Below are positions 58,080-64,000 of a DNA stretch of 64,000 bases, in pieces. The notes beneath the pieces are model-generated. The model saw nothing but the letters and a program-made list of their open reading frames with translations, did not search any database and was not told the origin of the DNA. Made by a program: the position numbers and the translations under genes. The DNA is from Phoronis australis (Eukaryota > Phoronida > Phoronidae), in contig NMRA01000790.1 in the NCBI GenBank assembly GCA_002633005.1, forward strand, positions 36,835-100,834. The letters run 5' to 3'. Positions within the stretch are counted from its first letter, which is position 1. Every line of letters begins with the position of its first letter.

Positions 58080-59081
58080 GACAACTATTAGCTTGCAGTA
58101 TAACGTGTTTTCAAATGAGCGCGTAATGTAGAAATAAATCCGTGCGAAGTATCCAAAAACAGATGGTAGACGTCGGGGAGGTAACGGTCTTGGTTGGCAT
58201 AAGATGAAGATTTCTGCCTAGAACCTGGAGTACCCGGTTCCATATTGCAGAAGAAGCATTTTGTGTATCTGCGCCGCAACAAATCGTCAGCCAGCTATGC
58301 TATTTTACCCTCTTGTAGAAGGTCTCCAACGACGCGGAACATGAGCTCTTCGAGTGCATTTTCGCAAGCGGACAACGGGACATGCATGTACCTCATGGCA
58401 GCGCCGGTGTACACACAAACAATTTTGAACTTGGTAGAAACTCCACAATATTTCATAAAGGGACGGTCCAGTAATATCTAGTAGAAGGGGCCGGTGGGAT
58501 TTGCGACAATTAATGAGTTACGTGTACATTCGTAATGCAGTGGTGCAGAGCGTGGAATCAACATTAGGCATTAACGAAGGTCGTGGCTTGCAGTAACGTC
58601 CAACATCCGCAAAGGCAGTGTCAAAGTGTTTGGCGTCTTCACAAGGAAAATTGATTCAATTGTTAGACCGTAATGCCAAGACCTCCGGGTGGCGAATTAT
58701 ACCCTAGTTGTCTAGATCATCAAACTTGGCTTGCAACACAACAAGCTTCATGTCACGAGAATACCGCAGAACCCGACCTTTCCGTTGGGGAGGTTGAACA
58801 GGACTCATATTCACCAAAGCTTTGAACTGGACGGATGATCCATTGTAGTCAGGAATACTGGGGGTGCACACTCGGTTGCACTCGGACATGACAACACGAA
58901 ACCGCTGACGGGTTGCACATGGTAGTAAAAGGTTAAGATCCGACATAGCGGAACTCGAAAACTGGACTGTAGCAAGTTTCGATGGAGTACAAAAACCACT
59001 AATCGTTGGGGTGAAATCTTTGGCTTCCGAATATTTATTTTTCAGATTATTACCCACTTGCAGTAAAGACGCGAAACACAC
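58080..59081 (-). pseudogene. LTR-retrotransposon reverse transcriptase relic
   Basis: Reading the minus strand: an open stretch of 125 codons (59081 to 58704) with PPQRKGRVLRYSRDM, then, after a frame change, [20 protein letters not shown] followed by DST (about 58620-58551). Next comes KYCGVSTKF (about 58450), then ALEELMFRVVGDLLQEGKIA, a stop, and LADDLL (about 58365-58275). This is the order of the finger and palm motifs of a gypsy- or BEL-type reverse transcriptase, with LADD as the catalytic Y/LADD box. Stop codons and at least two frameshifts show it is dead. It probably belongs to the same insertion as the LTR at 61132-61835, which has the same orientation. Confidence 0.7.
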
Positions 59082-59099
59082 TTCAATTGGGAAATATTT

Positions 59100-61080
59100 C
59101 AGACGATTGAAGGTTAATCATATTGATGGTGCAGGGCGACAAATTTTGTTTAAGATGGACAACGATGATTATTTTTATGCTTTATTTATGTAGCCCAGAA
59201 GGGTTGCAACTGTATGACAAACTCGTCAAAGTAAAATGGAGTAACCCTGCTTGCCTGTTAGTTGTTGAATTTGTCGCAGTTGTTTTGTGGATGTCATTTT
59301 GTTATCATGGGTGACTTAAATGCTAGAATCAGAAACGTACAAGACTACATGTATTTTGGACGTCAGTGGAGATTACTTACCGTTGCATCACGTGTACGAT
59401 AGTGCCACATTTTGCTCTCTATTTTGGGGGGCTAAAGATGAGACTGTCAATAATTTTGGCCAAGCTTTAATTATGCTCGGAAATGTGCTGATACTTAATC
59501 ATGCATAATTGGTAAACGGTAGAAATCAGAGTGATAAATATGGCGAGTTTACATTTCAAGAGATTGTAGCACTGAAGACTTTTTGATTGGGTCAACAAAT
59601 CTACGTACATGTATGTAAACACATTTCAGATTTTAGTATAGGCACATTCGATGAGTCTGGCCATTTTCCTATCGTTTGTAACGTTGCAGGTAATTGTGTG
59701 TATGACAGTAGTTGTAGAGTTAGCAAATCAACATCGCAAACGCACACATTTGCCTACATTGGGATACTTGACGAGTGACAGAACTACAGTAGGTGTTCTC
59801 TATTAGTGCTTATCAGAAAGTCTAGATCAAATAGCTGCTCGTGCAGTGCAAACAGATCACAAATCCGTGTAAACAAACAACTATGTTTAAAAAGAAACGC
59901 GCTTATGCTAAACGGCAGAGGAAAAAACCTTCGGTGGGACAAATAATTGCAAACTGCAAAATAACTAAAAAAAGCTAAAAAATCACTCTTTGGTTGTTTT
60001 TGAAGAGATTCCTTCGCTGGAAAATTGGCATGATAGCCTACACAGAATATGCGGAACAATTTTGCACCAATCTAAGTTGTTAGAAAATATTTTGGAGAAA
60101 CAATCCAGTGCAATTCTGGTCCCTGGTTAAATAAAATTTTGAGAATAGTCAGAATAAGAGTGATAACTACGGTATCACGGTACGTTTGTTTCAGTTTGTA
60201 GCACAATGAACGGGTAGAACTGAGCGACACTATATCACATGCGGCTGCTAGACAACAAGAAAATCATGGCAACTGTTGTGATGTTTGTGACGAAAAATTA
60301 CCAAGTGATCTGAACACTTGTTTCTCATGTGAGGAAATTAACCGCGCTTTGCTGGATCTTCCAAACGGCAAAACAGGCAGAATGTTGTGTTTGAAAAGTT
60401 GAAGAGTATAAGGGTAGCTACAGTATTTTTCCTGTGCGAGAACTGCTTTTCAATGGAAATTTCGCTACAGATCACTGCCCACAGGGATGGTGTAACGCAA
60501 TATTTGACCACATATTTAAACAAGATAACACAGCCGGAAAATGAGAACAATTACAGAGTTAAACTTTGTTGTCAGCAGTAGGGCAAAGCTATTCACCAAA
60601 CTTTTAAATAATTTGGGCTGAGGCAAATGACGAACTTCCTTAATCACACTGGGAAGGATTCCGCAAGGACTATTGTAGGCATTGTTTACGCTTCAGTCCA
60701 TGTGCCAAAAATATATCACTAAAACCGGAAGTGTTTTTACTGTGTTTTTGTCGACTTTTCGAAAGCGTTTGACAGAGCTCCTCACATGCCAGTATGGTCC
60801 ATGGTAACGTACCTAAAGTTGTGAAGTATGTGTACAGCAAATTTCGATTATGCCTATGGACTCGAGAACCGTGACAGTTAGCCGACTGTTTGTTCTCTTG
60901 GCACCAGATAATGGTGTACGATCAGCCCACTGTTGTTTATTATGTATCTGAAAAAAATTAAGAAAGTCCTAGAGAATACCCAAATCATTTGAGGGATTTA
61001 ATCAATGAATGAGATGAGCCAGAGCCGCTGTTGTACGCCGATGAGGTGGTTTTGTGTTCGAGCACTTGAATTAATTAACT
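59100..61080 (+). pseudogene. LINE (non-LTR retrotransposon) relic: endonuclease and reverse transcriptase
   Basis: The plus strand holds a decayed LINE ORF2. VIMGDLNARI at 59304-59330 is the conserved catalytic-core block of the AP-like endonuclease, followed by YGEFTF (about 59540) and DESGHFPIVCNV (about 59650), the endonuclease C-terminal block. Downstream come FTVFVDFSKAFDRAPH (60737-60785), PLLFIMYLKKIKK (about 60928) and LLYADEVVLCS (61028-61062). In the last, the usual YADD is YADE. Many stops and frameshifts interrupt it. It sits between the LTR at 61.1-61.8 kb and the minus-strand reverse transcriptase, suggesting insertion into an older LTR element. Confidence 0.8.
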
Positions 61081-61486
61081 AAGAACGCTAAGCTATGTCA
61101 CGTTTTTCCTCGTGTGTGGGTGAGCGCAGGTTGTTACAGACCGATGCTAATAGCTTTCGGTGCGACGATTGACTGGAGACTGGTTCGAGTTAACCCTTTA
61201 TTAATCCCGACCGTACGTTCACAAGCCTACTCAAACAAAACGTCCGACGTAGTGTCTGTTTATGCTCCAGCCAATGCTGCGAAACCTTGACTTGTGATGA
61301 ACTTCTGAGACACGTTCAGCAACTGTTACACTCGTCGATTCAATAACCTGCTGTCTCTATAGCTGGCTCTCTAATGACTACCTCTGTAACTGCTGATTCT
61401 CTTCGCTTCAACTCAACTGTAATTCTCCTGATTAACTCGGCTTTATTTAACTGACTTGATCTGACTAACACAAACCCGTGCATGTG

Positions 61487-61494
61487 TATTTATA
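61487..61494 (-). promoter_or_regulatory. TATA box (TATAAATA)
   Basis: It reads TATAAATA on the minus strand, the form found in many heat-shock gene promoters. It stands 15 bp from the nearest heat-shock-element match. Confidence 0.6.
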
Positions 61495-61509
61495 GCCTAT
61501 AATGCATTG

Positions 61510-61716
61510 TTCTGGAACTTTTCATCAATTCAAGCACATTCTAGAACTTTCCTCAATCTACCCAACCATTCTACAAACATATACTAGTCTCTAGAATATT
61601 CCAGACTGCATTAATCACTGACTGTCATGCTAGAGTCTTCTAGAAAGTTCCACACTATACTGCAGCATAAACAAATTACATCATCACTGTTCTGACCTCA
61701 GTCTTCTAGAAAGTTC
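61510..61716. promoter_or_regulatory. Cluster of five heat-shock elements
   Basis: TTCnnGAAnnTTC or its phase-shifted form occurs at 61510-61522 (one mismatch), 61539-61551, 61594-61606 (GAAnnTTCnnGA), 61638-61650 and 61704-61716. Four matches in the nGAAn-type core are perfect. The last two lie in a 66-bp tandem duplication that starts with AGTCTTCTAGAAAGTTC. Heat-shock factor trimers bind such three-unit sites. Confidence 0.7.
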
Positions 61717-61839
61717 TCCACACTATTTTGTAGTAAACAAATTACATCATCACTGTACTTAACTCAGAGGTCATGCCAATCAAACAAACTAACAAAACAA
61801 AACAACTAAAAATACTGTCAGACTATATTCTGACAAGCT

Positions 61840-62755
61840 ATTTTACATTGTAAAATAATTACTGTTCTTGAGGCAGGAGTGTACATGTAAATCTGAAAAA
61901 AACTAATATCATTGTTTTATGAAATGGCGGGCCACCCAGAGCGTATGAGAAGTTTAATTGTGGAAATCAAGTTTCCTGGAAGGTGTCAACTAACAGTGGT
62001 AATACATATTTTTCCACGTTACAATTAATTAACTAGTAAACTTTACGCAAATGTATCTAAAAATTGGCTACCCCGCGTATTCTGGCCGGCGTTCCGTACT
62101 ATTGAAAGCATTAACAGCTTCCGGGCCAAAGACTCGTGTATAGGCAATACTTGAAACACAAGGCGGTAAACACGCTCAGCTGAGAACCGAATTGAAGGGC
62201 CTGTGCTCATCTGCAGAATTAGTCATTAGTGGCTTGATCCTTATTACTGCGGGAAGCCCTATTCATATATACTGAGCAACTGGTGAGCACCAATTTTATT
62301 GGAATACGCCGTGACACTTTAAGAATACAAATCTTATAGAGTCTAATTGAAAAGTAAAACAAATGATTTTCAAAGACAGCACAAAGACCCATCGCCGGGT
62401 CTATTTTTCTGAGGTCGAATGGGTTGAATTATATCCTCACGCGTCCCTTAATTAATAGTAAGATTAGATGATACAACTACTCCTGAGCGAACCCTTGTGG
62501 AGTGATTATGGTAGGCATAACATACACTCCACTCGGCTGATTCCAAGACCCAGTCAGTGCTTGATCAGAAGTGCATGCTAACGTACACAGGCACCCGGCC
62601 GGCGGCGCGTTGTCGGAGTGCCGATGATCAGGCCCGCCGTCAGAGACATCAAGATCAAACGGCGGGTATAATTCACATTCTGGGAGTGTTTGTAGTTTTG
62701 TTTTATACTACATGTAGGTACACAACAAAAAACATGAAATCCGACATGGCGACGG
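61840..62755. other. Unassigned stretch
   Basis: Only short frames are present and none is recognised. It separates the LTR from the inverted copy of the hAT-like element. Confidence 0.35.
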
Positions 62756-62759
62756 GTTA

Positions 62760-63010
62760 CTATAATACACGTGCGCACCCAGCCTAAAATATAGGAGGGC
62801 TCGAATTCTTCGATATGCGGAACTGTTACTGAAAAATATCATCGAGGACAAAAAATATCGTGGCGACTATTGGTTCAGGCCTGGCAATCCTGCATCCCGC
62901 GCCGAATTCCTGTGGACTTTGTGGACTTTTGTCTCGTTTACTCGGACTTTTTGTTTCACTGAGGCGGTGGACCTTTTTGCCCTCTTCGCTAAATTGGGGG
63001 CTTGTTCGAG
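62760..63010. mobile_element. Partial inverted copy of the hAT-like element of 33508-33909
   Basis: CACCCAGCCTAAAATATAGG matches, in reverse complement, the 33820-33860 region. GACTTTTTGTTTC and GGACCTTTTTGCCC match, in reverse complement, 33660-33700. The termini are not preserved. Confidence 0.7.
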
Positions 63011-63707
63011 CGCCCATGTAATACTATTTCACCAGCCGCCGCCCCCGTGAAGGGCAGATCAAATGGAGTAGTAGTTACTATTTTCACCGCTTGGTGCGCA
63101 AGACATCCTCGCCAGGGGGCGAGCAGACCGTGTTCTCAGAAAATAGCGAGTCCACTAAAAACCAAGTCGTTGTTCCCCTGGCTCGTTGCTGTGGTGCTTC
63201 GCGCAAATGTGAAAGTGGCGTCTATTGCTTGATTCGAAGACGTGGAAGTGATGTCTCTGTGTGCTCAATAGGTACGTATACCAATAGTTTGCTGAACTCG
63301 GATAACCCGATACCGGAATCGAAAACCTCACACAGTCCACAGGCACAGGCTTCCGGGCGTAGCTTCTGATCGTCCCCCTCGGCAGTGCACATGTATAATA
63401 CTTAGTATTATCAGGAAGAGATAACCAGGAAGGGACAACTAGCTAAACGGTCGTTTTTTGGCCTCCTTCCCCGGACTAATTTCAGGACTTAAGTTTTGTT
63501 TGAAAGGAAACAGATGATTTTATCAGAGAGATTAAAGCTTTTTCTATAGAAGGATATCAAAAAACTCACTTTGCAAACTTAAACAGTGTTGTAATTGTAC
63601 TTTGAAAATATCGACTTCAGCGCACGCAATCGCAATTTCCCACACGCAGTCACGGGTATTTAAGCTTTTCCGTCTATGTATAGATGGCGCAGTAGTCAAG
63701 TACTCCC

Positions 63708-63736
63708 TCATTTGCATATCAAATTTGCATGTGGGA
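63708..63736 (+). promoter_or_regulatory. Two octamer motifs (ATTTGCAT)
   Basis: ATTTGCAT occurs at 63710-63717 and 63723-63730, between CTCCC and GGGAG. Octamers of this kind drive histone H2B and snRNA-type promoters in animals. No such gene is visible before the window ends, so the meaning is open. Confidence 0.35.
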
Positions 63737-63750
63737 GTTTAGGCAATGAC

Positions 63751-63783
63751 CATCGCCTCTGTTGGCCCGAACCAGAGGCGATG
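63751..63783. repeat. Perfect 11-bp hairpin
   Basis: CATCGCCTCTG (63751-63761) pairs perfectly with CAGAGGCGATG (63773-63783) around an 11-base loop. A second, weaker hairpin (CGCCG / CGGCG) follows at about 63807-63825. Confidence 0.7.
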
Positions 63784-64000
63784 TAGAGGCTATAGGCGCT
63801 CTGTACGCCGGAAGCTTTTCGGCGAATTATGCCTCGCACCGACTAAACCATCAAAGCCACGTTGTTATAACTACCTTTTGCGCATAGACGAACACCTTAG
63901 GAGGTTGTCGATGTGTTTAAGTTCTTCGAACTCGAACAAATACTCCCGTTATGAAACTTTTTCTTCGAGCAGTCCCTATTTGAGTTCCCAAAATCGTGAA

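Larger units (their letters stand above)
61132..61835 (-). mobile_element. Putative LTR with heat-shock elements in U3
   Basis: In minus orientation it begins TGTCAGAATATAGTCTGACA and ends CTGTAACA, with TG...CA termini. Reading in that direction: five heat-shock-element matches (61716 to 61510), a TATAAATA box (61494-61487), about 290 bp, an AATAAA signal (61202-61197), then about 65 bp. That is the order U3-R-U5 of a functional LTR, total 704 bp. The flanking five bases do not match as a target duplication, so it is not a clean solo LTR. Together with the reverse transcriptase at 58080-59081 it would be the 5' LTR. Confidence 0.55.

Noticed and set aside
62557-62787. 76-codon Arg-rich frame
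   Set aside because: No family is recognised, and it is overlapped by an equally long frame on the other strand and by the hAT-like repeat.

Overview
This window is eukaryotic, non-coding-rich genomic DNA, most likely from a marine invertebrate. Supporting signs are genes split into small exons with GT/AG introns, AT-rich introns, abundant transposon remnants, microsatellites, and a very common short palindrome, TACATGTA. The abundance of that palindrome and the THAP/ballast-domain element suggest an amphioxus, hemichordate, brachiopod or mollusc-like genome; the species cannot be fixed from sequence alone. There is one 907-base assembly gap (25482-26388) and three single N's (28007, 31230, 32978). 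Each single N sits at a repeat boundary, so local order there should be treated with caution.

The one convincing host gene runs on the + strand. Three ankyrin-repeat exons (6109-6216, 23361-23474, 45000-45098) and one ankyrin-like exon (46159-46260) come first. A polyglutamine/coiled-coil exon (46762-46971) and two low-complexity linker exons (about 47846-48284) follow. The gene ends with a three-exon trypsin-like serine protease domain (48805-54173) whose His/Asp/Ser triad is intact and whose C-terminal half resembles FAM111-type proteases. A polyadenylation signal lies near 54545. No signal peptide is visible, so the model is an intracellular protease sensed or recruited through ankyrin repeats. 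The first two ankyrin exons lie inside copies of the same segmental duplication, which suggests the repeat array grew by duplicating exon plus intron.

Region by region. 1-2740 has nothing recognisable. 2740-5262 is a complex tandem array built from two unit types (about 175 and 350 bp) punctuated by the palindrome GCGGAACGGTTCCGC. 5265-8840 is duplication copy 1, with ankyrin exon 1 and an (ATC)n tract. 10370-11020 and 17855-18510 hold rearranged copies of another repeat. 12640-16671 is a 4-kb TTAA-flanked DNA transposon with a decayed transposase-like reading frame; 39.8-41.0 kb is its empty-site paralogue. 18648-20514 is a second TTAA-flanked element, carrying a THAP zinc finger on + and a P2X7-like ballast domain on -. 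22560-24850 and 28008-30905 are duplication copies 2 and 3. 29887-30762 is an insertion with a foldback and a tRNA-derived head. 31-36 kb holds a MITE-like element, a hAT-like TIR element and a near-identical pair of segments. 39243-39655 is a minisatellite.

After the gene, 58080-59081 holds an LTR-retrotransposon reverse transcriptase relic on -. 59100-61080 holds a LINE relic on +. 61132-61835 looks like an LTR in - orientation whose U3 carries five heat-shock-element matches directly upstream of a TATAAATA box. These last three form a nested retroelement cluster, and the heat-shock-type LTR is among the most interesting features of the window.
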